The notes beneath the pieces are model-generated. The model saw nothing but the letters and a program-made list of their open reading frames with translations. It did no database searches and was not told where the DNA came from. Shown here piece after piece: positions 40,962-55,200 of a DNA stretch of 64,000 nucleotides. The position numbers and the translations under genes were made by a program. The number at the start of each line of letters is the position of its first letter. Position 1 is the first letter of the stretch. The stretch comes from Toxotes chatareus (taxonomy: Eukaryota > Chordata > Actinopteri > Toxotidae): the NCBI GenBank assembly GCA_016801885.1, contig CM028894.1, forward strand, positions 13,095,741 through 13,159,740, in the 5' to 3' direction.

Positions 40962-43900
40962 GGAAAGCCTGAGTTCATCTTAATGCATGAGTCGGTTCAT
41001 TTAGAAAATCCCAAAGGAAATTCATTTGTCTCTTACAGGTACATTTTTCAAGCACGGTGAAGCTCGGTGAAGTCTTATTGATTTTTTTTTTTTTTTTTTT
41101 TTTGCGTTTCACACATATTTGGAGTTATTTTTTGTTTCTGTCACTTCAAAAGAATCTGTATAACTTTGCTCACAGACGTCATAAACAACTGACACTGCTG
41201 CTGAGGTAAGCCTGGACTTTTAATTGCTCATTGTCCCAAGCGGTTGAAGCAAGTGTTGATGAGCAAAGCCTCCTTCCAGGAACTGTCTTATGGGAGCAGG
41301 GTGTTGCTACAAATCCCAAACAGGTTCTGTCAACCGTTCCCAAACAAATTAGAGTTAAAAAGATGTTGGCCCCATCCAATTATCCAGTTGTTGCACCCTT
41401 TGTTTGGGTCACCAGCTTAACCCCGCTTCACTTCACCTCCCCACTGAATTCCCAGCAGGCGTATCAATACCACCTCCCTCCCATTTACCCCAAAAAAAGT
41501 CCTGTTGTATTTCAGCCAAACCCTGAAACTGTAACTAATGTGTGACTGCATTTTCAGAGATGTTACTCAAGTTGTCCCCTACACCTGGTTTTACTTTCTA
41601 ATCTCATCCTTAAAGGCCAACAAGTAATATTTTAAAACCCCACAGCAGGAAATTACCACAGTAGGTCCTCTAGGGGCTGATCGAGGTGTTGTTCATTCTC
41701 AGTGACTCAGCTATTACCCAACCTGTTTCTGGGATTTTAATTTGCCTGTTTCAGAGAAAAACACCAAATCAAAATCAAGTTTCAACATACGGCAAACTGG
41801 TACAGACTGGAATTTTGGAACTGTGCAACATATCCACCACAAAGGCTCCTAAAACCTCTTACTAAGCCAAAGCAACTGACTGCCAAACCAGATTTTAATG
41901 CCAGTATTATAAGTGGGACTCTGTTATTTTCAATCAGTTAAGTCAAGGGGATGGGAGGGGTGGGGGGAGGATTTTTGTGTTGCTGCAGTTTCTGCTGCTG
42001 GACAACAGAGACAGGTAAAATCATTAACTATCACCACGTCTGACTTGGAATAACACAATGACGGAGGCATATTAAATGTAGAATCAATCCACCTAATTTC
42101 ATTCGTTTCATACTGACCAGGTCAGAGTGTACAGATGAAGGTGAATAATATCAGACACACACAGTGAACTGTTTGTTGTCCTCACCTATGGTTTGACAGG
42201 TTCGCACACACACTGTTCGTCTCAGAATCTCGTACACCTGAGAAAGATGTAGGGATGTTAGACTTAAGATACAAACTAATCCTGTACCAATATATCATAA
42301 AGCAGAAATTAAAATATAAACAAACACTTACTATTCGGCCCCTTGTAGCGTTGTCAAAGAATGTGTCTTTAGATGTGATGTTGTACCTGAAAGAAATACA
42401 ACCAGTGAATAACAGCCTGTGTGCACGGAAATGTATGATTACCTGTATGTAATTCTTCACATACAGTGTACATAGCTTTTTAGTGCAGGTACTACATTAA
42501 ATCGGGATCCTAATGGTCCACTCAACCTGTGTGTGTGTGTCTATGCGTGTGTGTCTGTGTGTCTCACAGGTGGAGTTTGTCCCTGGAGAAGCAGTGTGAC
42601 AGGAATTTGGTGCATCCATGGTCCTGATGTGGTACTTTGGGCTGAAAAGGCTGATTGAGTTTCCTCCACACTGTGCTCATACTGGACCCAAAACCACTTT
42701 CCTCTTTAAGTTCGTAACTCTGATGAAACACACAGCATAGAATTAGTTAACTGTTTGATTTGCACTTCCGTCTACAGGATCTCACTTATACCGATGTGTA
42801 CTGATCCTACCGTCTTGGTGGGGACTTTTATCTTGAGAAACTCAGCCTCTCGACAGAGTACCGGCCAGGGCGCGTGGAGACGAGTGAAGCTGGGGCCATG
42901 GGTCTTCAACTGAAAAACAAACAAAACCTCATGTAAAGTATGTAAAGCTACAGTATGATGTAATGTAAGTAAGTGACTGCAGTAAGGACCCTAACAGAAA
43001 AAACATGTCATGTGATCAGATTCAGTGTGTCTAACTTAATGTTTTATGTATATAGAAATGTTTGAGAGTTGCTAATGCACCATCCTCGTTTCTTGACCCC
43101 CCCATAAGGTACAAGGCACTTAGTTACAACTACTCTTGTATTAAAGCATAGATGCAGATTTAACAATGGGATAAATACAGATTTACTTCCCATTTCATAC
43201 TTATTTCCCATGTACATGTACTTTAGAGTGCCTTGGTTTCTACTAAAAAGTAATTTTTGATACAGTAAAGTTTAATGTTTTGGGAATTATATTACCAGAT
43301 TGCTTGGCTAAAACTACCTTCTGTATAAAACTGTCTTACCAGGCCATCTGTCAGTACTGCTTTGCAATCCAATATAGCCGACAGACTCTGTTTTAGAAGA
43401 AGAGACCCCAGTATGTGCTATACTTCACTGAAGTCGATTGCTTCTCAGCTGCTTTTACCTCCAGACCTCAAAATTGGCCTCTGGTTGCTGTAACTCAGCA
43501 TTTCAGATTGCACAGTACTCAGCTCTCCACGTAATGCCTCAAATCTGAGCCAGGCATAACCAAACCCTGACCCACTGAATCCCTTTAGCTAACCACACTG
43601 GCCAGCAGCATTACTCTGTTATAAAAGATAGATGCAGCCTCTGGTCCTACAGCAAAGCCTGGAGCTGTTTTCTTCACTCCTCTGTTGTTGCAGCCTGTTC
43701 CTGACACATTGTGTACATTTTTTTTGTTCCTATCATCATCATCAAATGTATTTATTGTATGTTACATCAAATCCTGACTCATCTAGTTTGTCCTGCTAAT
43801 GCATCATGATCCAGTGCCCACGCACTAATTGTTATTTAATATTAAGATGCATTAGCAAAATTTGATAATTGGTGGCTCCAAACATCATCAAGAAGTATGT

Positions 43901-46900
43901 GACTGAGTTCTGAATAAGGATTAAAAAAAAATTAATGGAAAAACATCACATCAGTTGCGTGCAGCGGTAAAATCTCCTCTTCCAAAATCTATGCAGAGGC
44001 CATTATGGAGCCAGGTTGCACTGTGAGCAAGAGTGCAACCAGGAATGAAAGAGAGCAGAGCCAGCTGGGGGGCAACAGCCAGGTAACCTTACCCTCCTCA
44101 GACCCCCGCCAGCTTCTGTAGGGGGGGGGTGAAAAGAGAAAGGTGGCATGGCAAATGATGGAAACCTGAAACGATTCTCTTTCTCCTCTCTCGACTCCTA
44201 CTCTCCTGAGATCTTTCACTCCCCCCTCACCACCCCCCGCCCTCACATATATTACTGTACCTTCTGCTACCCGCTAGACATAGTCTCACTGATTGATTGA
44301 CTCACTACCTGTCACTCTTACTCCTCTTATGTTTCATTATCTTCTCCCACTCTCACATCCACACTGTCCTTTGTCCTGCCCAGCTCCAGTGGAGCATAAA
44401 GCCACCTGAACTCTACCAGTCTTTTAATAAGACACATTTGGATTTGTTTTAATGTTTTAACTTGAATTCCATCTGTACACTACAGCAAACTACTTCCAAA
44501 GTCAACTGAATAAACTTTGAAATTGAAATTGATTGCTGGGGATTGCAGCCTGTTAATCAGACTGAATTTCTATTTTGTTTAATTCCTTTATAATAGTCTG
44601 ACGTTGTGCTCATGTGAGCTGTTTGTTGCTGTCTTGTGTTCTAATTGTGTTCTTACCAATTAGTAACGGGCGATGTATTCGTCCCATCAATGTCATTTTT
44701 TTTCCTATGGAAGCTGCATTGTGGTTGCTAGGAGCAGTTACCTTGTCATGTTGATGAAAGTATGTTGTCTTACATTGTAAGACTTACAACAACCCGCGCA
44801 GCTGTGTCAGTCTCATTTATTACATTTCTTTGTCAGGGAACATGTACAAAATACATTAGTCCCATTCACTAGGAGAAGTATCTGGGACCAGATGTAATTT
44901 CTGTCTGCAGGGCCTGAGCCATTTTTGTGGTCATTTTTCAGTTTCCATTTGTCTCGCTTTTTGCAGGAAGGTGACATCCTCATTCTTAAACCTGCAAAGC
45001 TCTGGTTGGCTCGGTTGTTTCTCCAGTCCCAGAAACAGCCGTCGGTGAGCACAACACCAGTGTCACAGTTCATTCATGTGTTCATTCGTTCTGTGCCTGC
45101 ATTTTCCATATTACTAACTCTCCTGTCATTTCAGACTGTGCCACTCTCTCTTGTCCTGCAGTAACCCCAGCTTTCCTGCCTTCCTGCCACTCGACTCTTC
45201 CCGTTTTCATTCTTTTCCTGCCAGATTGTTTATTGTGCTTTCCATGTCTTTCTTGCCTGTTTTGGACTACCTGTCCATTTTTGGATTTTGCCTTTTACCT
45301 GTTGCTTTTGCCTGCTTAATCTGCTCATTTTTTCCAACCACTGCCTACTGTTTTCCCTTGTCTGCTTCTGCCTGCCGAGCCTCAATAAAGGTGAACTGTT
45401 TTGAACTTTTAATAGTGTCACTGAGTCGTACTACTGAGTCCTGCTTAATGTGAGCCTAGACAACCAGAAGCTACATAACCTTCTTCACCTCTATACTGTA
45501 CCATGGTCCTCCTCTCACTTTCTCATACCCACCTTCGACCATCATCCACTATATTTTACCCACACACATCTCTCTGCTCACTCGCCCCCCTTTTCCCTCC
45601 TCCTTACCTTCCCTTCCCTTCTTTTCTATAACTCTATCAAAAGCAGGGGATATAAATACCTTTCAGCCTGCAGAAGGTTAATTAGTAGAGGGATTTCCAA
45701 TTAGCTCTTTATCTCTATGGGGGGGTAACTAGGACGCAGCTAGGGGCGTCTTTGGGTGGGTGGTGGGCGGGCACTGAGTATGAGAGGGTGATCGGATGGG
45801 CGATGGAATGGCCGGGTGGAGAGTGGAGCAATGGGTGGAGAAAAATTGAGTCAAGAGAACAGAGACAGATAAGAGACAGTGAAGGAGTGTGAGCAAGAAT
45901 GGATCCCACAGAGAAATAAGATAAACACAGAGGGAGATGCAAAGTAACACAAAGGGAAGAACAACATGAAAGGTGGCTATTAGAGGAAGTCACTGATTTG
46001 AGGTAAAGGCTGTGGGGGGGGGGCCTGACATTAGAGGACCTCCTGCAGACTTGCAGGTGGTTGGATGTAGGGATCAACCTGGATATACTGTACTGACTGG
46101 TAGCATCTCTCGTGTATTCTGCAACCACAGGCAACATGATGCATCACACAAATATTATATGAATAATGCATTGAGTGGTTGTTGTTGCATTCATTGGTTG
46201 CTGCATCCCTGCCACTAGTTAAGCATTTTGCGGGGACAGACTCATTCTCTGCCAAAGGGACATCTTACCAAACACTTAATCCTGCTCATTCTGTTTCCCA
46301 AGCCCCCACAGACTGAACTCTTCAAAAGTCCCAGCTCGGCTTCTTGAATTAACATCTCCCTCTCATTTAATTAAAAGTCTTCTGTGAGGGGATGTCCCTC
46401 AGAGATCGAAGGTCAGCTCAATAATCCGCAGGCACAGTCAACAAGTTTGACATTTAAGCCACGCTTTTTTTCCCCCCCCCCAGCATCCAATTAATGAGAA
46501 GTCAAACAGGTTGGACACAAGCAGGAGATTTTAGTTCAGTGCAATGTACACATTAATTAAAAGGGAAAAAAAACAACTTCAAAATGTTTAACATAGAGAC
46601 AAAGACCTGGATGAGAATAACAACTTTTACTGAGCTGTTACTTAGTTAAATGCTCAGTTTATTCAGTGATTCATTCATTCATTATTCATTCAGTTTCCAT
46701 ATTTCCAACCTCTTGTAAGAAACAGGAGCAGTCCAATTCATCTGTGCTACGTATTTCAAAATTTGGAGTTAAGACATTTAAGGTCAGTGAAACAGTGTTA
46801 ACCAAGGTATTAGATTAACCTTAATCCGTCAAAAAATACTACAATGTCCATTAAAACCTTTTGGCACACGATTAATGCATTCATAATCCAACAGCTGAAC

Positions 46901-49195
46901 ACTTAATGCTCTGTCCCTGTGATGTAAGTTCATTTATTTTGAATGAGAGAATCTTTCTACTGTATCATTCTGATGGATAACTATCTTTTTGAGGCTGGTA
47001 CTGCATGAACTTTATAAACTATGAGATGTCACACAACTTTGCTACATTATTTTATTGCCTAAAAACAGACCGCAGCAACAAAATCTATCACTATTACTAC
47101 AAAATCCAATTCTTTTTGGTTTTTCTGATCGTGTCTGATCGTCTGAGTGATGAAACCAGCAGCAAACCTACAGCTATTATCAGACGATGTTCCTTCTCTT
47201 TCCCAGCACCTCCTACAACATCCAGCTACCCGCTGATGGCAGGAGTGTAATTATGTTCGTCAGTCATTTTGTAAGAATACCTGTCACCATATTCAAACAA
47301 GGGATTTTGGAACGCAAGTGTTCTCCTTCATACTGGGCTGCTCTCAGCAGCAGATTCAATCTACCCCTCAAACCATGAGATGAGATAAGGAGCTATCAGT
47401 CAGTCAGCTAATCTCATCCTGGCTTAGGCTCCATGGCCACACTGTCAACAATCTGATTAATACTAGCCTGCAGACTGCACACACTGCCAACTGGCGGCTA
47501 GCCAGCACACACACACACACACGCACACACACACATAGTCACATGTATTTAGCAAGATACATATCACACACAAACATATAAGCCAGACCCTAATCCTGCA
47601 CTGGTATGATATGATAGAAGTTCAGCGTTCTTTCACTTGAACTCTGGATGCTTCTTCCTGAACACTGTACTCTAAATGTGAGACCTCACATTTGTTGTAC
47701 TTCATTTGGTAACAAGGGGGACTTTAACAACAACTACATTTGTACAACTCTGTGGCAGTGAGCGTGCAGAGTACGTAGACTGTGTTCTGCCAAGCACCAA
47801 CTACACACACACACACACACACAGCGATTTGTACATGTCAAAACAAGATTACCCATTTCAGGCTAAATTAGTAAATCGATACAAAGAGGTCAGCACAGCA
47901 GCTGTGTTGGCTACAGCAACTACAATTAGAGTCCACCAGCACAGATGAAACTGTCAGGCCTTTGAGTGGATTGTGGATCCAAAATAAACAGCATCCCAGA
48001 TATATAGATGGTAGACACAACATAACAGAAACAACACACGAAAAAGGTTTTTCGATTGTAAGTAACAAAGTCCTGATTACAGCAGCAAACGTGAGACATA
48101 TTCAGCTTGGCTATATCCTGATGACGCACAACAACCACCAGTCTTTACAGTTTTCAGTACAGATCCATACATATTAGCAAGTTGTACTGTAGGTTGATGG
48201 TTTCTTTTGTTTTTCTCCAAATGTTTCGGGATGAAGGAACAAGGCTGAGTGACTCATCACACTTGATTTTTATTGCATTGCTTAGGTTTGCAGGTTTGGT
48301 GCAGCTTGCACCAAGTTGTGCATTTTTGTGTGTTGCCCTTGGATACAAGCTGTGCTTGACACACAACTCTGCTGTTCTTTAAACAGCACTGCGTGAAGAC
48401 TCTTCTGTTCATGCCAGACCATGCTACAGAGGTTTGTCACTAAATTATTCTGTGGTTAGTTTTTGATGAAGATTTGAAAAAAAAAATCCAATCAGTTGTG
48501 AGTCTATGAGCTTGAGCTTAAACTTGTCTTTTCCACTGTTTGTCTTTGCTGATGCAGTTTGTCCATGTTTGACATTCTATGCTGCCATTATTTTCCTTAA
48601 TTTGCTGTTCATAATTGTACCTTTTGTGTGATAGTTACCTTTATAAATGTAGCAAAACTATACTAATCATTTAAGGTAAGCCTAGACCCCTTGCCCCAGG
48701 TGCACATGGGGTCAGGAGCTCTCTAAACCAGAGCCTCTGAGTGAAGTGACTGTTAACAACAGTGAAAGGGCTCACATTCTCTAAGTCTCAAATTCACATC
48801 GATACCAGATCCTCAACAATTCTTTCTGGAAAACACACAAAAGCCATCATGAAAGTGTCAGCTCCCTCAGGTTTTCTGTGAGATGTTAAAATCTTATCCT
48901 GCCCTTGTAATGTGGGTTGCCTCTGTCTGTTATAAAGTCAAAAAATGCTGCTGTTGTCTTATAGCTTGGTGCAGGGAGATGCAGATTACTGCCTACTGTA
49001 GTGTTTACACACTGACAACTTGATGACTGATTTGATGACTGCAGCTTTCCATTATGTCCACTGAGAGCAAATTGACCCAGTAATTAGAGTTTCATGATAC
49101 TGTGGATGGCAACAGAAAAATATATCAGATTTATATGATCTTATTACCAGCCTCAACAGTGTGCTTGGTATTGTTTTCCCTTATGAGTCTGTGTG

Positions 49196-49276
<81 letters not shown>

Positions 49277-52200
49277 CACTATGGCAAAATGAGGCAGTTT
49301 TAAGTTCTTTGGCAGGAGGTTATATGTCTGTTTGTCTATGATGTTGTCAACGCAATAGCGTCACAACTCTGCACGATGCAGTCATGAGTCATGAAACTTT
49401 ACAGGTTTGTTGTTGAGACCAAGAGGCCCAGTTTGAATATGGATGTGATCTGACCTATCACTACACTGCACCATAGGTACACAAGATACAGGTGGATTTC
49501 TTACTGTGTATAATTGCTCCTGCACTTCGCTTGCTCTAGAGCTGACACATACTGATCACCGGCAGTAAGTTAACGACTCCTCTGGGTTGTGTCGTACTTA
49601 CTTTCTTTTTCTTGTAGTGTTTCATTAACTTGGTCGACAGTAGCGCATTGATTAAGGAAGGCAAAACAACATGGTACAGAAAATGGAAAAGGGAAATAAA
49701 AGATACATTTCAAAGTTCAATAGAAACCTCCTCGTGACACTGGGCTCTTGCTGGTATAATAGACACCTTATGTCCGTAGCAACACACTGAGTCTCACCCA
49801 CCACTTCCCTCTACCATCTGAGCCATGCTCCTATGTAGGCGCTCACCTTAAATAGCTCAAGACAGAGTTACATCAGATGTGTCAAGGTTTATCTTTAAAA
49901 AATCCTGTGAAGCCACTTACTGTAAATCTATAGCATCTGGTCTGTGTATCAAATCACAGGCAGATGGTTGATGTCGGACATTATAATCCTGGTTACCTCT
50001 CCAGGTACTCTGATCCAAATAATTAACCACAATTGTTTATCTTGATTGAAGGACAATCAATGCTTTTTCATCTAATATCAGTTAAGCAACAGAACAAGCC
50101 TGTGGTTTTGTGCATTTCTGAGCTCTACAGTTTACTTCAAGCTGCACTAATCAATGTTTTTAAATTAATATCAGAAATAAATGAGTATGTGTAAAGTGCA
50201 AATTGTCTGTCAGAGTGATAGAGTGATAGACAGAGTTTTCACTACCAGTCCAGGCCCTGATCAGCAAGCAGACAAAGTCAGTGATCAGCTAGTGAACATG
50301 GTGCAAGATTTAGCAGCTAAAGAGCCACATATTTCCTTACAAAGCTGGCACAGAGCTAAAAGGAGAGTGCTGCGTGGACTCACCAGATGGCCAGTAACAT
50401 CCATGTGAAGGCTAATGTTGCTCCATGTCTGCTTGCAACACTGTCTCCTAGATATTATATTTATATACAACTAGTCTGGATGAGACTCTGGATGGGAGCA
50501 TTATTCATTCAATAAATTTCTGCCTCTGATCATAATCCAGCCAACAATTACATAACTGGGAAAACAATTTAGTAATGTATAAATGTAATTTCTAAGATAC
50601 AGAGTTGCTGCTGTCCTAATTGTTTCTTAACATGTTCACCTTATAAACTAAGGTGAAAATACATCGATGTTGCTTGTCATGTTGCTCCAAAATCACTAAA
50701 AAACATAACTCAGGTATTGGCTGTTTGCCAGTGTCATTGATGTAAAGATGTTAGTTTATATTGCTTATTTTTATTGCACATGCTATTCTTATTCAAATCT
50801 TTACTCAAATCTTATTCTGTTCATTGTTTATTTAATTGTACTAGCAGCAAGTGTTGAATTTAACTGTCTCATTGTTGTGTACACTGCACTGGATGATAAT
50901 GAAAACTTTGAATCTTAAAACTTGAGTACAAAATGGATTTTTACACTAATAAATTAAATGTTCCTACACAGCAGCAGCAAACTAATGGCTAATCCATCAT
51001 AGTGGATACTTGGGAATTGTTGTATGCCAGTGTAGATACTAAGGGGCTACTAAAAGCTTTCTTTAGAATGTGTATGTATGTACCTCTTTGTCTCTCTCTA
51101 TCACCAGGCCGGCCTCCAGCAAGTTGGCCTCAAACTCTTGTCTGATCAGACGCATCTCATGGTCACCAGGCTCCATTGACTCATTCCCTCCTGCAAATCC
51201 GAGCTCCATGAACACCTCACCGACACTCGCAGCCTCCCCTCCTGGCACGCCCCCTCCTCTTCCGGCTGCCGCGTCTGAGATCACCGACTGGGGGAAGTTG
51301 CCATTGGAAACAACAGATAATCTGTCTTGTGACCCTGAGGTGCCGGTGGGAGATCGTATGGAGCTGTGCCGCCGCTGATGGAATACCAGGACATAGTCAA
51401 CTTTACATCGGCCATCAGAGAAGTATTGGCCTTCTCCGTAGCACTGAGGGCTTGAAGTTGAACCCACGACCTGTAGGGAGCCAAGAGAAATCAAAAGTAA
51501 AATATACAATAAGTACTCACTAAACACAGCAGCAGTAGCACAGTAGTGCTAACCACTGAAGCTGCTGTGAGGTAGAGGAAACCAGTCATCTTCATCATAC
51601 TCTAATTTGTTTACAGTGATCATACCAAGATATCACACTCAATTTTACAAATACAAATTGTGTAAAGACAGCATACAGAGCACCTTTAAGCAGCAGTGGA
51701 GTTATGTAATAACTGTTTGAATGAACTTAAACATCTACTGCACTGTCAGCACACGCAAACATAAGTGGCTTTTGGCAGGTTCTCAAAAACACTGAAGTGA
51801 GAACCTTCAGCAGTAGAGTGGGCAGTCAGCTCACCTTTGGCAGTTTTATTCTTTATTTAGACAGAGAGAAAGTAGAGAGGGGGACTAAACATGGACGACA
51901 CAAGAGGGAAAGCTCGCTTGTCTCTGGGTATGATGGGAGGATTTCTTAACTTCCTAAGAACAGGATTTGTTTCTTATCAGCAAGATAGTTATCTAAATAC
52001 TGATGCTGTGCATATTCAATTCTGTTCTACTCTATTCACAGACTGTTTTACACTTACAGTAGAAGACACGTTCTTCATTCAGTTAAAAATGCTTTCACAA
52101 TTTTAATACATATCTAGCTAACAAGCTTTGTAGCATGCTAGTTATAGTTTGAGATAACTATATTTTAAACAGAAACTTAAAGTCTTGTATTTCCATGAGT

Positions 52201-55200
52201 CAAATTCAACCATATGTTTAGCTAGAGGACACTGTATGGTTATACTGCTGAGTGTAAAATGTTTTAATGCCTCCTTTTTTTTTTTTTTGAATAGCCAAAC
52301 AGCTAGCTTTAGCGCTTTATCTAGTAGTCAGTTAGACTCAGTATATACGTCATAAACTGTACCTTCAGGGACTGACTTCCATGGTCATCTCACACAGGTA
52401 GTTTCACTCTATACTAATTAGACTTCTTCCAGTGCCGTTTGCACCTACTGTACATGTCCCTGTTTCTTCTGTTTCACAGAGGATCTGTAAAGATGGCAGA
52501 CAGCCTACCGCACTCATTAACAGCTCAAGACCTAACATGGACAAGCTACAGTATGGAAGCCCCTTTGGCCTAATTAGGTATGATCGTTAAAAGAATGAGA
52601 AGCTTTTTCAAAATGACACCTTGGTATCTCAAAATAATGAGAAGTCATTACTTTGAGGAGGTTTCTCATGATTTTTAGATACTAAGCCATTATTTTTAGA
52701 AAGTTTCCCATTATTTTGACATATTCAGTAATTATTTCAAAAAAAGTTTCTCATTATAATGACGTAATTACTCTTTTTTCATTAAAGAGGCGGAAATTAG
52801 CTTCCACATAACTGCTACCCACACACCAGGCTTATTATATCAGATATTAGGGTTAGAGTTAGAGGGTTAGGGTTAAGGCTGAAACCCAGTGCTCGTTTCA
52901 TTTATATTATTTGTACTGATTATTTTTACAGCAGAATAAAGTGAAAATCAAGTGACAATTCATTATCAGTTATCAAAATGAACAATACATTCTTTTACAA
53001 CCAAAGAGTCACAATTTCTTTCTCTTTTCCACTATTTTTAAATAGGAAACTTTTCACATTGTGATCTTTTGTATATTAATCAGGCAGAGTTAACATGCTC
53101 TGGCCCAGGAACATGGCCACAGACTTCTCTGGTTCAATGACATTGTGTAATTCCCTGTAAAGCTCCACCCAGCCGAGGTCCGATCAGTACCTGTGTCTGA
53201 GTGTGGATTCTTTTAACATTAAACTATACATGCGGACTAACTGTTACACTACATTATTCCTGATGTCTTAAATGTTTCACTGCTTCAGATACAGTTACTC
53301 TAGTTTGCCGTTTATTATTACTGCACTGTATGCAAAGTCTCTGTCACAGGCAGCACCGTTACAAATTAATTCTGAATAGCTAATGTTAATAAAATGGTGA
53401 TGAGGTTTTGATTTTTTTTTTTGGGGGGGGGGGGTAATTCTCAGAACCCATCAACTGAAGTACATTCACTTTAGAGTAATGGAAACATACAAAAGTCTAC
53501 TATCAAATTAAATACATATATATACTTATTGGAAGGTTTTTATGTATTCACATACATGTAATGGTTGCTAACTCCTGGAACTTTCCCTAAAGGGTTTTTT
53601 GTTTGCTGACACTTTTTTCTACAAAGGAACTTACTGGGAGGACTCCCACCTAGCTTAGCTTCGCTGGTTCCAAGAAGGTTCCCAGGTGATTGTACTGGTA
53701 AAAGCTTAACTAAACCTCTGGAGGATTTTCCTGGAGGTTTAGTGAATCCTTTACAGAACCTCCCCTGTTTGCTGATACCATAAAATTGATGTGGTAAACA
53801 GCTTTGGAAAAAAAATATAAGAACAATAAAAATGCTAATTGTAATAATAATTTATAATAATTATTATTAATAATTGTCCTGTGTTTTTTGTTTATCAACT
53901 AATAGAATCACTTCTTGAACAGTGGTTCATAGTAAATTTACTGTAAACAGCATCACGGAGTTTGTGACAGTGTCGCTTCATGTACAGTGGAAATGAAAAC
54001 TATGACAGTGGGTCGTAAAAAAGATGTTAACACAGATTGGTCACCGGTGCAGCTACACAAGACAAACAAGTGAAAAGCAACAGCGTGGCGGGGGATGGAT
54101 ACTGTTGTACTTACCGGGATCTTGTCTTCACTCGGGGAGATCTGCATGCTGTTGCGCTTTAGACACACGCAGAGAAGTAAAAGAAGAAGAAGAGGAGAAG
54201 TGAAAGTTGGCGGTCTTCACAGGAAAAAACAGCCGCATTCATCATCATCACCACCACCTTCACCCCCATCATCCCCAAATGATACTTGAGGTCACTGCAG
54301 TTAGTCCACAGTCCAGGAGAAGCGACGGCTCATCTGAACCAGGTTTCATAGTTTAGTTAAAAAAGGATCTGTCTGATTTAAGACGCAGCGCGTCCAGTCC
54401 CGCAGCCTGATCACACGCTGGTGATTCCCATCTTTCCAACTGTGTGATCTGGAGGCTGCCTGCGCACCGCCGGCGCTCTTGGCACTGAGCGTGCCACACT
54501 GTAAAAAATGTCCGCCCTCAATACTCTGTTTTTGTTTTTTGTTTTTTTCAGACTTGATCCTGAGCCTCTAAGTGTCATGTTACTGAGGAGAGTCAACACA
54601 TTTCTGTCTACCTGGTGAGTCAAATTCCCATTATTTTAAGTGTCATTTAAATGTATACATTTTTGCCTCCTTCTTGAAAAGTCCATGTCTCAAATCACCT
54701 GACTGAAAAAAATATATATTACAAGCTGATTTGCAATAAAACACGGAACTATTTCAAACTCCTGGAAGATCTTTTTCCATATTTGTTTCATTAAAAATGC
54801 CTTTTGCATTCATTTCTAGTGTAAACAGCCGGTTAAGGTGGATATTTTTTGCAGTGTGGAGGGAGGGTGCAGCCTTCTTTGGTTAGATACTGCAGCTCAG
54901 TGATGACTTGGAGACAGACCTGTTATGATCTGTTATCAGGGTGAAGCCACTGGGGAAACAAAGTGCTTCACCATAATCACTAAAACAACTATCTATAAAA
55001 TATGCTGAACCATTGCTTTTGTTCATCACAGTGTTTCTGTCAACTACAGCAGTGGTTCCCAACTTATTTTTTTGCTTGTGACCCTTTCAAATTATGAGCA
55101 TGGGTTGTGAACATTTCCAGCAAAGACTGAGCCTTTTGTTCTTAAATTGCTTCATTTGTGGGATTTTCAGGGCGATGAAGATGTAGTGTCCAAGATTTAA

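Larger units (their letters stand above)
42910..51083 (-). other. ano2 intron 3 (8.2 kb)
   Basis: This is the largest intron. It holds a retroelement-like 3' end near 45.1-45.45 kb and a long TG repeat at 49.2 kb. No exon was recognised on either strand. Confidence 0.7.

Noticed and set aside
53953..54168. Start of the optional exon at 54,168
   Set aside because: That codon is GTG; the first ATG in frame is at 54,147.
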